Below, one piece after another: positions 35,803-45,070 of a DNA stretch of 64,000 bases. A program made the position numbers and the translations under genes. The notes below the pieces were generated by a model. That model was not told where the DNA came from. It saw nothing but the letters and a program-made list of their open reading frames with translations, and made no database searches. The DNA comes from Pseudomonadota bacterium (GTDB lineage Bacteria > Pseudomonadota > Gammaproteobacteria > Competibacterales > Competibacteraceae). The stretch spans positions 1-64,000 of the forward strand of contig JAKLIY010000018.1 in NCBI GenBank assembly GCA_022709365.1, read 5' to 3'. How positions within the stretch are numbered: position 1 is the first letter of the stretch; the number at the start of each line of letters is the position of its first letter.

Positions 35803-36093
35803 TTAGCCAATCCGCGTATAGCGGCGAATGTCCGGTTCCATCGCCAGCAGGGGCGGCGCTTGCGCGAACGCCGCCTGCACATGCGGCGTGGTGAAATGCC
35901 CTTCCAGCGCCGTTTCATCCGCCCATTCCTCGACAAAGGTAAAGTCGGTCGGGTCGACGGCGTGGTGCAGCAACTCATAGCGTAAGCAACCCGGCTCTTG
36001 GCGAGTCGGTTCGATCAGGCGCAACAACAAAGCTTGCAACTCCGCTACCGTTTCCGGGCGGGCGGTCAAGCGGGCTACGACATGAACGGTCAT
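35803..36093 (-). CDS. ABM-domain (putative quinol monooxygenase) protein
   Basis: A 96-residue dimeric alpha/beta ferredoxin-like protein of the antibiotic-biosynthesis monooxygenase fold: [59 protein letters not shown], in pieces. This is the YgiN-type arrangement. The substrate is unknown. TCCGGAGG precedes ATG 36093. A second ABM protein is encoded at 51211. Confidence 0.88.
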   Translation of the reverse strand: MTVHVVARLTARPETVAELQALLLRLIEPTRQEPGCLRYELLHHAVDPTDFTFVEEWADETALEGHFTTPHVQAAFAQAPPLLAMEPDIRRYTRIG

Positions 36094-36270
36094 TGCAAAA
36101 TCCTCCGGAGGTGAGTGATGGCTTTAAGATTAGCATCCGAGTCTCAATTTCTTCGACGGATAAAGTCAGGCAAAGTGTCCGATTTCCTTGACTGCTTGAT
36201 CATGCTGGAGGATCGCTCGATCTCGCCCGTCGGAAAAATGTGATCCATGACTTTTACGAACCCTGCGCTA

Positions 36271-36390
36271 TCAATCGACGACCAAGCCCAGTTTCCTCAT
36301 CCTTCGCCACAGGGTGGTCCGACTGACTCCAAGCAGCGTGGCAGCTCGATCGCGGTTGCCTCCGGATTTGGTCAGCGCCTCGACAATTGA
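36271..36390 (-). pseudogene. C-terminal HTH remnant of a sigma-54 activator
   Basis: Forty codons ending at TGA 36273 read SIVEALTKSGGNRDRAATLL, GVSRTTLWRRMRKLGLVVD, a Fis-type HTH as in NtrC-family regulators. A stop in the same frame lies just upstream and no AAA+ domain is present. It is the leftover end of a lost regulator. The rest of the 36094-36714 gap holds repeats and no gene. Confidence 0.7.
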
Positions 36391-36410
36391 TGCAAGCCGT
36401 CACCGCCCTG

Positions 36411-36530
36411 TTAGCCCGCGTGCGCCCTCCCCCTCTCCCCCAACCCCTCCCCCACCGGGGGGGAGGGGAGCAAAAACACCTCCCTCTCCCCTCGTAGGAG
36501 AGGGCCGGGGAGAGGGGAATTCCGTAACCT
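36411..36530. repeat. Cluster of GC-rich REP-like palindromes
   Basis: Alternating pyrimidine runs (CCCTCTCCC, CCCCTCCCCC) and purine runs (GGGGGGGAGGGG, GGAGAGGG, GGGGAGAGGGG) can fold into two hairpins (about 36440-36470 and 36482-36521). The same type of element occurs at 13850-13895, 15220-15245, 21159, 22185 and 54758. A short tandem repeat (CTACAAGACTACAAGACTA) lies a little downstream at about 36658-36676. Confidence 0.6.
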
Positions 36531-36719
36531 CGCCGCCGATCCCGATCCGCGCGGTATGGACCTGATCGCCGATGCGGTCGAGATCATCAATGAACCGATC
36601 CAGTAGCCCCGTAGAGAACGGATCGGGTTATCGGGCAACGCTGCGCTTTTGCCCGACCTACAAGACTACAAGACTAAAACACCCGGGCCGTCACGATCCG
36701 CCGCCCGCCAAGTCAAGCG

Positions 36720-37453
36720 CCCAAGCTCCCGCTGGAAGATCAGGTCAACTCCACCCGGCATTTCATGCGCGAGCTGAATCGCCTCGGCATCACCTCGGTG
36801 ATTGACGCCGGTGGCGGCGGGCAGAACTACCCCGAGAATTACACTGTCATCCAGCGCCTGCACCAAGACCGGCAGATGATCGTGCGCGTGGCCTACAACC
36901 TGTTCGCCCAAAAAGCCGGGGAAGAGCTGGACAGTTTCCGGCGTTGGACCGAGATGACGACCCCAAGGGCTGGCGATGCGCAACTACGCATGAACGGCGG
37001 TGGAGAAAATCTGACCTGGTCCGCCGGCGACTTCGAGAATTTCCTGGAGTCGCGCCCGGAATTCGCCCCCACCATGGAACGCGAGTTGGAACCGATTGTT
37101 GAGTTGCTGGTGGAAAAGCGCTGGCCCTTCCGCCTCCACGCCACTTATGACGAGAGCATCCATCGTTTCCTGACCGTGTTCGAGCGCGTCAACGGGTGCC
37201 GGCCGTTTGCCACCCGCTTCATCATCGGCCACGCGGAAACGATCTCCGAACCCAATATCGAGCGCATCAAGGCTCTGGGTGGCGGCATCGCCATCCAGCA
37301 CCGCATGGCGTTCCAAGGAGAGCATTTCGTCGAGCATTACGGCACCAAGGCGGCCGAGGCGACGCCGCCAGTGAGCAAGATGCTGGCGCTGGGCGTGCCG
37401 GTCGGAGCGGGCACCGACGCCACTCGCGTAGCCTCCTACAACCCCTGGGTGTG
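36720..37453 (+). pseudogene. YtcJ-like amidohydrolase, internal fragment
   Basis: The frame runs from about KLPLEDQVNSTRHFM, through MRELNRLGITSVIDAGGGG, AYNLFAQKAGEEL, PFRLHATYDESIHRFL, FIIGHAETISEPNIERIK and GVPVGAGTDATRVASYNPWV. These are the middle blocks of a YtcJ-type metal-dependent amidohydrolase, with metal-ligand histidines in LHATYDE and IGHAE and an aspartate in GTDATR. The N-terminal HxH motif and the C-terminus are missing. A stop follows SYNPWVC, directly before an IS982 fragment. Confidence 0.8.
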
Positions 37454-37469
37454 TTGACCCGCGTTCCTC

Positions 37470-37978
37470 AATGCCGGTGGTTTCCTGATGCAGCGGATTT
37501 CGGTTATTGCACGGCAAAAAAGCAGTATTATTATGGGCTTCACGGTCATCGGATGATCACGGTTAACGGCGTGATCACCGCTTGGACGGTGACGCCGACC
37601 GCCGGTGATGAACGCGCGGCGCTGCGGGATTTGACTGAGGGCGTTCAGGGCCTAGTGATGGGTGGCAAAGGTTACATTAGTGCCTTTCTTCAGGCGGAGT
37701 GGGCGACCGTCGGCATCGATCGGCAAACCCCGTTGCGAGCGAATATGACCGAGACCCGCCCCCCAAACGGGGTTCGGCGATGGACCAGAACCCGCCGCCT
37801 CGTGGAAACCGGGATTGGCCAACTCACGGAGCGGTTTCATTTTGAAAAAATCCGGGCACGGGATCGGTGGCACTTGACGAGCCGGATCGCACGGAAGGTG
37901 TTGGCTCACACCCTGGGTATTTTTATGAACCGGCTACTCGGCCGCTCAGACCTCCAGTTTGAGGGGCTGATCGCCTGA
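37470..37978 (+). mobile_element. IS982-family transposase, 5'-truncated remnant
   Basis: The C-terminal two thirds of an IS982-type transposase: DAADFGYCTAKKQYYYGLHGH, GVITAWTVTPTAGDERAALRDL, MGGKGYIS, RRLVETGIGQLTERFHFEKI and ARKVLAHTLGIFMNRLLGRSDLQFEGLIA, each in pieces. The N-terminal region and the first catalytic aspartate are missing. It replaces the end of the amidohydrolase gene, so it is probably part of the event that broke it. No terminal inverted repeat could be defined on either side. The 260 bases to the next gene contain nothing recognisable. Confidence 0.8.
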
Positions 37979-38238
37979 AAAGTCGAACATCGCGTTTGAT
38001 AAGTTTGGTCGTCTTCCAGAGCCGGCATCCGCCTTGCCACGCGAAGACAAAATCGCCTACTCGGGCAACATGCAGCAGGTCTTCTGCTATACATGAACCC
38101 TTAACTTAAACTTCGGTGATTTTGGTCTTGACAATGGGGTCCATCATAGATTTCCCTCAATGGTAGCTTTTGGCTGGCCCTTTCATTAGGCTATGCGGCG
38201 CTGTCTTCCTCCTTATCCAAGCTTTGGAGATCTCCTGT

Positions 38239-38568
38239 ATGAACCGTTCGGTCATCACTGCCGCTCTGTGCCTGTCCGCCGCCTTGTTCGCCTCATCGAC
38301 CGCGCTGGCCAAGAAAAGCCAGCCACAGAACATCGACTTCGGGGCGATCACCTGCAATGAGTTCATGCAGGAACTCGCGAAAGGCTCCTCTGAAGACGCG
38401 GGGGTGGTGTTCATGTGGATCGATGGCTATTTGAGCGGCGTTTCCGGGGATAAGGTGCTGAGCTGGAAGAATCTGGAAAAATTCAGCACTGATCTGGTGG
38501 CTTATTGCAGCAGCAAGCCCAATGCCAAGGTGCTGGACGCCGCCGAGGAAGTCGGCATTTCCGAGTGA
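38239..38568 (+). CDS. HdeA/HdeB-family periplasmic acid-stress-chaperone-like protein
   Basis: A 109-residue exported protein with a signal peptide (ALCLSAALFASSTALA) and the HdeA/B pattern TCNEFMQE...FMWIDGYLSG...LVAYCSSKPN...VLDAAEEV. It has the two cysteines that form the disulfide (TCNEF and AYCSS). E. coli HdeA and HdeB protect periplasmic proteins at low pH; many relatives in other bacteria have no tested role. ATG 38239 is preceded by GGAG. pyrF follows after six bases. Confidence 0.82.
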   Translation: MNRSVITAALCLSAALFASSTALAKKSQPQNIDFGAITCNEFMQELAKGSSEDAGVVFMWIDGYLSGVSGDKVLSWKNLEKFSTDLVAYCSSKPNAKVLDAAEEVGISE

Positions 38569-38574
38569 TGCGTC

Positions 38575-39312
38575 ATGACCTCATCCTCACTGCTTTCGAC
38601 CAAACCGATTCCCCCGGCTGAACGCCTGATTTTCGCCTTGGACGTACCCAACCCGGTGACCGCCCGGGAGTTAGTGGCGACGCTGGGCGACGCGGTGTGC
38701 TTCTACAAGATTGGCCTGGAACTGTTCATGGCGGGCGGTTATTTCGAATTGATCGAATGGCTGCGCACCCGTGGCAAGAAGGTCTTTGTCGATCTCAAGT
38801 TCTTCGATGTACCGGAAACGGTTCGCTCCGCCGTGCGCCAGCTTCAACCCTATGGCGCTACGTTCACCACAGTGCATGGCAACGACGCCATCCTGCGGGC
38901 GGCAGTGGCGGCCGCTCAGGAGACCGGCGGCGATCTGGGCATCCTGGCGGTCACCGCGCTCACCAGTCTCGATCAGGCTGACCTCACCGATCTGGGCTTC
39001 GCCTGCGATCCCAAAACCCTGGTGCTGTCACGGGCGCGCCGGGCGCTGGAGATCGGTTGTCGCGGCGTCATCTCCTCGGGGTTGGAGGCCGCTGATTTGC
39101 GGGAGAGTCTGGGCGAGAAGTTGCTGATCATCACCCCCGGCATCCGGCCGGTGTTGAACCGACCGGCGGATGATCAGAAGCGTACTCTGGATGTCGAGGA
39201 CGCTTTTTTAAACGGCGCCGATTATATCGTGGTCGGTCGACCGATTCGCCAGGCGGCGGATCCCCGGATAGCGGCGGCGGCGATTCAGGAGCGGATTGCC
39301 CGGTTGTTTTGA
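38575..39312 (+). CDS. pyrF: Orotidine 5'-phosphate decarboxylase
   Basis: A TIM-barrel enzyme that makes UMP from OMP in pyrimidine synthesis. The catalytic K-D-x-K-xx-D array is seen as FVDLKFFDVPETV, and the phosphate-binding end is TPGIRP and YIVVGRPI. It has 245 residues, the usual length for the bacterial type 1 enzyme. It follows the HdeA-like gene closely and ends in a hairpin shared with the converging GNAT gene. Confidence 0.95.
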   Translation: MTSSSLLSTKPIPPAERLIFALDVPNPVTARELVATLGDAVCFYKIGLELFMAGGYFELIEWLRTRGKKVFVDLKFFDVPETVRSAVRQLQPYGATFTTVHGNDAILRAAVAAAQETGGDLGILAVTALTSLDQADLTDLGFACDPKTLVLSRARRALEIGCRGVISSGLEAADLRESLGEKLLIITPGIRPVLNRPADDQKRTLDVEDAFLNGADYIVVGRPIRQAADPRIAAAAIQERIARLF

Positions 39313-39313
39313 A

Positions 39314-39358
39314 GGGGTCGCCGGGAGATCGGGAATAGCGTAGCGAACTCCCGACCCC
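39314..39358. terminator. Hairpin between converging pyrF and GNAT genes
   Basis: GGGGTCG and GGGAG on the left pair with CTCCC and GACCCC on the right, with a two-base bulge and a loop of about 20 bases. It lies two bases after the pyrF stop. The loop is long, so the call is moderate. Confidence 0.5.
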
Positions 39359-39366
39359 CGAAGTTC

Positions 39367-39927
39367 TTAAGCGGCTTCCGGTTCATCCTTCAGCGATTTG
39401 GCTAATTCAATATCGGCATAGGCATGTTCCCGATACTCCGGGTCGCCGACGATTTTGGTAATACGGTCGTAATTCAGCGCTACCCAGAAACGCAGCGCGG
39501 GCCAGTTGCGCAGACCGACGGTAGCCCGTATTTCCCGATAGCCGGCTCTCGCAGCCCGCCTTTCGAGTTCCGCCATGACTTCCCGGCCGATGCCCCGCCG
39601 TTGCCAGCGCGGGCGCAGGAAAAAGTGGCTAATGTAGAGCGTTTCCGTGGTGGGATGGCCACGATAGACGCTTAACAACCCCACCAACTCATCGTCGCTC
39701 CGATTCCGGATGAGAAAGCTGTTTTCATGAGCCGAGTGGCCGTTCGGTGGCAGGCGGTCGTGACGCAGTACGCTCAGGGCGAGGCGCTCCAGGTCGCGCT
39801 CCGGTCCAAGCAGTGGAAACACGGCGCGATTCTCGGCCAGAACAGTGGCGACGACCGGCAAATCGTTTTCCCGGGCTTCCAGGAGCCGGCAGCGGCCCAT
39901 TTCCCAGATTGAGGCGAGAAGGTTCAT
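39367..39927 (-). CDS. GNAT-family N-acetyltransferase
   Basis: An acetyl-CoA-dependent acyltransferase of about 186 residues. The core motif A is HFFLRPRWQRRGIGREVMAELE, in pieces, with RRGIG forming the pyrophosphate loop. Motif B is GLRNWPALRFWVALNYDRI. The start ATG 39927 is the best placed of three; in-frame sequence runs upstream toward murI but would extend into the divergent promoter region. The acceptor is unknown. Confidence 0.85.
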   Translation of the reverse strand: MNLLASIWEMGRCRLLEARENDLPVVATVLAENRAVFPLLGPERDLERLALSVLRHDRLPPNGHSAHENSFLIRNRSDDELVGLLSVYRGHPTTETLYISHFFLRPRWQRRGIGREVMAELERRAARAGYREIRATVGLRNWPALRFWVALNYDRITKIVGDPEYREHAYADIELAKSLKDEPEAA

Positions 39928-40079
39928 GTTCAATGAGACTCTGTGATGGAGCCGGTCCACGTCGCTGGAGCGGGCCGGAAGAGGATGAATTGGCAAAATG
40001 ACGGGGGTGCCACGGCGTGTTTTACAATTATTAATTTTCGATATGTTAACCGGTAAAGCCTGATGCAGGTCAATGGCGA

Positions 40080-40961
40080 ATGAGCAGTGATCAACCAGTC
40101 GGCGTGTTTGACTCCGGGGTAGGCGGCCTGTCGGTGTTTCAACGGATTCGCGCCAACCTGCCGTATGAGCGCCTGCTGTATGTGGCGGATTCGGGTCATG
40201 CGCCCTATGGCAATAAACCTGCCGGGTTCATTGTGCAGCGTTCGTTGGCGATCACCGAGTTTCTGCTGGAACAGGGCGCTAAAGCCGTGGTGGCGGCCTG
40301 CAACACCGCAACGGCGGCGGCTATCGTCCCGTTGCGAGCGCATTTTGACATTCCCATCATCGGCATTGAACCGGCGGTCAAGCCCGCCGTTGCCATGACC
40401 CGCTCCGGGGTCGTCGGGATTTTGGCGACCGGTAACACCGTGCGCAGCGACAAGTTCGCCCATTTGCTCGACCAGCATGGTCATCGGGCGCGGGTGCTGG
40501 TGCAGCCCTGCCCCGGATTGGCGGATTGCGTCGAACAGGGAGATTTGAACGGTTCCCGTCCTCGCGCTCTGTTGGAGCGTTATCTGATGCCGTTGCTGAG
40601 CGCTGGCGCCGATACCCTGGTGCTGGGGTGTACGCATTATCCGTTTCTGACGCCATTGATTCAGGAATTAATGGGACCCGAAGTTGCGATCCTTGATCCG
40701 AGTCCAGCCGTCGCTCGACACCTGCGTCACCGCTTGGCCGTCGGGGGACTGCTGGCCGATCACAACGCGAACGGCGGCGAACGCTATTTCACCAGCGGCG
40801 AACTGGAACCTACTGCTGGCGTGATGGCTCGATTGTTGACTGAGTCGGTGAATCTGGAAGTTCTGCCCGAACGTTTCCGGTCTGCTGAAGCGCTCCCCGC
40901 GTCATCCCTTTCCCGCCTGCAGAACGATCCAGTGGCAACGTCTCAATCAATACTGGCGTAA
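40080..40961 (+). CDS. murI: Glutamate racemase
   Basis: A cofactor-independent enzyme that makes D-glutamate for peptidoglycan. The N-terminal motif is VGVFDSGVGGLSV and the two catalytic cysteines lie in VVAACNTATAA and LVLGCTHYPFL. It has 293 residues, slightly longer than average, with a low-similarity C-terminal tail. Its last 19 bases overlap the converging Uma2 gene. Confidence 0.95.
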   Translation: MSSDQPVGVFDSGVGGLSVFQRIRANLPYERLLYVADSGHAPYGNKPAGFIVQRSLAITEFLLEQGAKAVVAACNTATAAAIVPLRAHFDIPIIGIEPAVKPAVAMTRSGVVGILATGNTVRSDKFAHLLDQHGHRARVLVQPCPGLADCVEQGDLNGSRPRALLERYLMPLLSAGADTLVLGCTHYPFLTPLIQELMGPEVAILDPSPAVARHLRHRLAVGGLLADHNANGGERYFTSGELEPTAGVMARLLTESVNLEVLPERFRSAEALPASSLSRLQNDPVATSQSILA

Positions 40962-41494
40962 AGTTCATCGATATCCAGTGAAAAATCCACGGAGCGCAAC
41001 TCCACCCGTCCGCTAATATGAATGCCTGCCTGCCAATCCTCGGCCCGCTGGTAGATTTCGATATGCCGGGTTTCCTGCGAGACCAGCACATATTCCTCCA
41101 GGCTTTCAATCTGCTGATAGGCCAGGCGCTTCTTGAAGCGATCTTTGCGGGAGGTTGAGTTGGACAGGACTTCAATAATGAGTTTGGGATTATGGCAAAG
41201 CACCCCATCATTTTCCTGCCGGTCACAACTGACTACTACATCCGGGTAAAAGACATTTTGGGCAACCTGGACTTTTAAATCCGATGTGAACACCCGGCAC
41301 GGCGTACCTTTTAGATGGTTCAGCAAGGCGGCGCCCAATTGCAAAATTAGCGATGCATGGGCGACCGTACCGCCGGTCATGGCGATGATTTGCCCGTTCA
41401 ACCATTCATGCTTGGTGTCCTGCTGGTTTTCCCATTCGATAAATTCGTCAACGCTCAGATCACTGGAATACAGGGTTTTAGCAAGTGCGCTCAT
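40943..41494 (-). CDS. Uma2-family (DUF820) nuclease-fold protein, second copy
   Basis: A 183-residue Uma2 protein: FIEWENQQDTKHEWLNGQIIAM, FYPDVVVSCDRQEND, and NPKLIIEVLSNSTSRKDRFKKRLAYQQIESLEEYVLVSQE, in pieces. It differs clearly from the copy at 21588 and is closer to the long LxEYVLV subtype. It overlaps murI by 19 bases at its 3' end. Its function is unknown. Confidence 0.87.
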   Translation of the reverse strand: MSALAKTLYSSDLSVDEFIEWENQQDTKHEWLNGQIIAMTGGTVAHASLILQLGAALLNHLKGTPCRVFTSDLKVQVAQNVFYPDVVVSCDRQENDGVLCHNPKLIIEVLSNSTSRKDRFKKRLAYQQIESLEEYVLVSQETRHIEIYQRAEDWQAGIHISGRVELRSVDFSLDIDELYASID

Positions 41495-41545
41495 GGTCTT
41501 ATTCCTCGGTGAAACAGTGGATGGGCGGAAAGCCGTCCCAAACGA

Positions 41546-41983
41546 TTAGTCAGCCTCTTCGGTTGAGGCGATGAAGACGCCGTCCACTTCGTTGATGTGA
41601 TAGCGATGCGGCCTGCTGGCAACCGGTAGGTCGTTCTCGCGCAATCCGGACTTTTCCAGCATATGGGCGCGCATAACCGGATCGCTCAGCGTACCCTCCT
41701 GATGTTCGACCCATTCCTGGATACACGGATCCTGAAGCTGAAAGATATGAATCTCCCGATGACCGCGCTCCAACGCAGCGTAGACGGGCGGATCACCAAA
41801 CTCGATCAGTTTGGTATAGCCCATACCCTCATACATATGGGTAGTTTGCCTGACGCTGGACAGGACTTTGCCATTTCCTTCGAAATCGGGGCCATGCTCG
41901 AAACGGTTACCCTTTTCCATGAGGTGACGGCGAACCGCTTTCAGCGCTTCATCAAAGCAACGGGTTTGTTGAGTATCGCTCAC
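41546..41983 (-). CDS. Unknown small protein, paralogue of the gene at 45071
   Basis: A 145-residue soluble protein I cannot assign. It aligns along its length with the 150-residue product at 45071: RRHLMEKGNRFEHGP versus RRHLLEKGHRFERGP, MYEGMGYTKLIEFGDPPVYA versus MYEGMGYTKFMQVGDPPVYA, and ENDLPVASRPHRYHINEV versus EGELPVASKPQRFRITEV. It lies upstream of the restriction-modification gene in the opposite direction; the two paralogues bracket that gene as an inverted pair. It could be a local accessory of the system or an independent duplicate. Confidence 0.7.
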   Translation of the reverse strand: MSDTQQTRCFDEALKAVRRHLMEKGNRFEHGPDFEGNGKVLSSVRQTTHMYEGMGYTKLIEFGDPPVYAALERGHREIHIFQLQDPCIQEWVEHQEGTLSDPVMRAHMLEKSGLRENDLPVASRPHRYHINEVDGVFIASTEEAD

Positions 41984-42081
41984 GAAATCCGGTCTCCTCG
42001 TGATGATGTTGAATACGGCAAAGGGAACAACATGTCCGGCGAATTTGCAACGAAAGGATTATGATTTTCTCTGACTGTAAT

Positions 42082-42096
42082 GTGAATCGCATTCAC
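42082..42096. promoter_or_regulatory. 15-bp palindrome upstream of the restriction-modification gene
   Basis: GTGAAT and ATTCAC are perfect inverted repeats around CGC. The site lies in the 181-base gap between the divergent unknown gene and the MmeI-like gene, 69 bases before the latter. It has the size of an operator, but no controller protein gene is nearby. Confidence 0.4.
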
Positions 42097-42164
42097 TCAG
42101 AACGCCCTCTGGAGGAAGTGTTCATGGCAAACCCGGCCAGGGGGAGAAAGAAGGTACAGTATTC

Positions 42165-44966
42165 ATGCCCCTGTCATGGAACGAGATCAAAGATCGCGCC
42201 CTGCAATTTTCCCAACACTGGGTGGACGAGACGTCCGAGCACGCCGAAGCTAAAACCTTTTGGGATGAGTTTTTCCAAGTCTTTGGCGTGTCGCGCCGGC
42301 GGGTGGCGACCTTTGAAACGAAGGTCAAAAAGATCGATGGCCGGGATGGCTATGTGGATCTGTTGTGGCGCGGCATCCTGTTGATTGAACACAAATCGCG
42401 GGGCAAGGATTTAGACCGGGCCTTTGCTCAGGCCAAGGACTACTTTCCCGGCATTCAGGACCGGGACTTGCCGCGCTATCTTCTGGTGTCCGATTTCGCC
42501 CGCTTCCGGTTGTATGACCTGGAGCAGGGCGAATCCCATGAATTTCCGCTGGCCGCGCTGTATCAAAATGTCCGGCTGTTCGGCTTTATCGCCGGTTATC
42601 AGACGACTACCGCTCAGGAACAGGACCCGGTCAATATCCAGGCCGCCGAGCGGATGGGCCGGTTGCATGATCAGCTCAAGGCCATCGGTTATGGCGGCCA
42701 TGAGCTGGAGGTGTATCTGGTTCGTCTGCTGTTCTGCCTGTTTGCCGAGGACACCAGTATCTTCGAGCGCCGCCAGTTTCAGGATTTGATCGAACAGCGC
42801 ACGGCGGAAGATGGACAGGATTTGGCGCATTGGCTCGCGGATTTGTTTCAGGCGCTGGATACGCCGGTGGAAAAGCGTTTGAAGATGCTCGATGAGCAAT
42901 TGGCGGCGTTTCCCTATGTGAATGGCCGTTTGTTTGCAGAGCGCTTGTCCATCGCCGCGTTTAATGCCGGGATGCGCCAGCTTTTGCTGGAAGCGTGCGC
43001 GCTGGACTGGAGCCGGATTTCCCCGGCGATCTTCGGCAGCCTGTTTCAGTCGGTGATGGATGCGACATTGCGCCGCCATTTAGGCGCGCATTACACCACG
43101 GAAAAGAACATTCTCAAGTTGATTGGGCCGCTGTTTCTTGATGAGTGGCGAGCCGAGTTTGCACGGGTGAAGCAACAGCCCAAACGGTTGGCGGAGTTTC
43201 ATCAACGGTTGGCGCAATTGAAATTCCTCGACCCAGCGTGTGGGTGCGGTAATTTTCTGGTGATCGCCTACCGGGAATTGCGCGAACTGGAATTGGACGT
43301 GTTGCGCGTGCTCTATAAAAATCAGCGCACCGCGTCGCTGGACGTGGCGCAGTTCAACATTCTGTGCGACGTGGATCAGTTTTACGGGATCGAAATTGCG
43401 GAGTTTCCGGCACAGATTGCCCAGACGGCGCTCTGGTTGATGGATCATCAGATGAATCTGCGGGTGTCGGAGGAGTTTGGCCGCTATTTTGTCCGGTTGC
43501 CGTTGCGGAAATCGGCGACGATCGTTCATGGCAATGCGCTGCGGATGGATTGGCGGGAGATCGTGAAGCCTGCCGAACTCAGCTACATTCTGGGCAATCC
43601 GCCGTTTGTGGGGAAGAAGGAGCAGTCTGCCGCGCAAAAGCAGGACATGACGCGGATTTTTACCGATACGTCGAGCGCGGGCGTCCTGGATTATGTGGCG
43701 GCCTGGTATCGCAAGGCGGCGGATTACATGGCGGACCATCCGGCGATCAAAGCCGCTTTTGTATCCACCAATTCCATCACGCAGGGCGAGCAGGTCGGCG
43801 TACTGTGGGCCGATTTGCTGAAACGCGGCGTGAAAATCCATTTTGCCCATCGCACGTTTCAATGGTCGAGCGAGGCGCGGGGTAAGGCAGCGGTGCATTG
43901 CGTGATCATCGGATTTGCCTTGCGGGATACGCCGGACAAACGGTTGTTTGATTATGAAACACCCCATTCCGAGCCGCAGGAAATCAAAACTACCGCCGTT
44001 AATCCTTATCTGATTGATGCCCCTGATGTTCTTCTCACCAAACGCATGTCCCCGCTTGGCGATGCGCCGAAAATGGATTTTGGCAGCAAGGCAGCGGACT
44101 TTGGCCACCTGACCCTTTCAGAAGAAGACCGAACGGACTTGCTGCAACAACATCCCAGCGCGGCATCCTGGGTGCGCCCTTTTATCGGGTCGGAAGAATT
44201 CATCAATGGCTCCCGTCGTTATTGCCTCTGGTTGAAAGGCATTTCCGCCAGCGAGCTTCGCTCCTATCCGTGGATCATGCGCCGTATCGAGGAAGTTCGT
44301 TCTGCGAGGATTAAAAGCAATAAAAAGCAAACAAACGAATGGGCCAAGTTCCCAACTCTGTTTATTGAAGACCGGCAACCCACAACTGATTATCTGCTGA
44401 TTCCTAAAGTGAGTTCCGAGAGAAGAGAATATGTGCCTCTTGGATTCTGTCAGGCACACTTGATCGTAAACCCATCGGTGCTGGTCGTGCCAGACGCGAC
44501 GCTCTTTCATTTCGGTGTCTTGCAGTCAGCCATGCATATGGCCTGGATGCGCTATACAGCAGGAAGGATGAAAAGCGATTACCAGTACTCCAACACGATT
44601 GTTTACAACAACTTCCCCTGGCCGCAAACTCTTGCTGATCCACAAAAACAGGCCATTGAAGACGCAGCGCAAGCCGTGCTGGACGCCCGAACCCGGTTCC
44701 CGGATTCGTCGTTAGCGGACCTTTACGACCCGTTAACCATGCCCCCGGCATTAACCCAAGCGCATCAAAAACTGGATGCAGCGGTCGATACGGCCTATGC
44801 CAAACGGAAATTCAACGGCGACAGCGAACGAGTCACCTTCCTGTTCGCGCTTTACCAACAACTCATCAGCCCGCTGGCCGCACTCGCTACCAAACCGACG
44901 CGGCAGCGCAAGTCTCACAGCGATCCGGTTAAGAAGACTAAATCTTTCCGATCACCGACTGTATAA
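42165..44966 (+). CDS. MmeI-like single-chain type II restriction-modification enzyme
   Basis: A 933-residue fusion of nuclease, methyltransferase and specificity regions. The N-terminal PD-(D/E)xK nuclease shows GYVDLLWRGILLIEHKSRG, with D...E-x-K. The N6-adenine methyltransferase core has motif I LDPACGCGNFLVIAYREL and motif IV LGNPPFVGKKEQ. The C-terminal target-recognition domain starts near residue 640 and includes FIGSEEFINGSRRYCLWL. The protein starts with SWNEIKDRALQFSQHW and continues WDEFFQVFGVSRRRVATFE, as in the MmeI family (type IIL). It would cut and hemimethylate an unknown 6-7 bp site. It stands alone with no separate R or S gene. Confidence 0.9.
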   Translation: MPLSWNEIKDRALQFSQHWVDETSEHAEAKTFWDEFFQVFGVSRRRVATFETKVKKIDGRDGYVDLLWRGILLIEHKSRGKDLDRAFAQAKDYFPGIQDRDLPRYLLVSDFARFRLYDLEQGESHEFPLAALYQNVRLFGFIAGYQTTTAQEQDPVNIQAAERMGRLHDQLKAIGYGGHELEVYLVRLLFCLFAEDTSIFERRQFQDLIEQRTAEDGQDLAHWLADLFQALDTPVEKRLKMLDEQLAAFPYVNGRLFAERLSIAAFNAGMRQLLLEACALDWSRISPAIFGSLFQSVMDATLRRHLGAHYTTEKNILKLIGPLFLDEWRAEFARVKQQPKRLAEFHQRLAQLKFLDPACGCGNFLVIAYRELRELELDVLRVLYKNQRTASLDVAQFNILCDVDQFYGIEIAEFPAQIAQTALWLMDHQMNLRVSEEFGRYFVRLPLRKSATIVHGNALRMDWREIVKPAELSYILGNPPFVGKKEQSAAQKQDMTRIFTDTSSAGVLDYVAAWYRKAADYMADHPAIKAAFVSTNSITQGEQVGVLWADLLKRGVKIHFAHRTFQWSSEARGKAAVHCVIIGFALRDTPDKRLFDYETPHSEPQEIKTTAVNPYLIDAPDVLLTKRMSPLGDAPKMDFGSKAADFGHLTLSEEDRTDLLQQHPSAASWVRPFIGSEEFINGSRRYCLWLKGISASELRSYPWIMRRIEEVRSARIKSNKKQTNEWAKFPTLFIEDRQPTTDYLLIPKVSSERREYVPLGFCQAHLIVNPSVLVVPDATLFHFGVLQSAMHMAWMRYTAGRMKSDYQYSNTIVYNNFPWPQTLADPQKQAIEDAAQAVLDARTRFPDSSLADLYDPLTMPPALTQAHQKLDAAVDTAYAKRKFNGDSERVTFLFALYQQLISPLAALATKPTRQRKSHSDPVKKTKSFRSPTV

Positions 44967-45070
44967 GCGAGAATAGACCCGCGTGGTGATCAATGACATG
45001 CCCATGCCACAACCCATAGGGCGCCTATGTCTATGAGCACGATCCCTTTCCCACCCTGCGAGGATTTTCC

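Noticed and set aside
42165-44966. BREX or DISARM defence island
   Set aside because: The enzyme resembles PglX only in its methyltransferase core; no BrxA/B/C, PglZ or helicase genes are adjacent, and the N-terminal nuclease fits MmeI.
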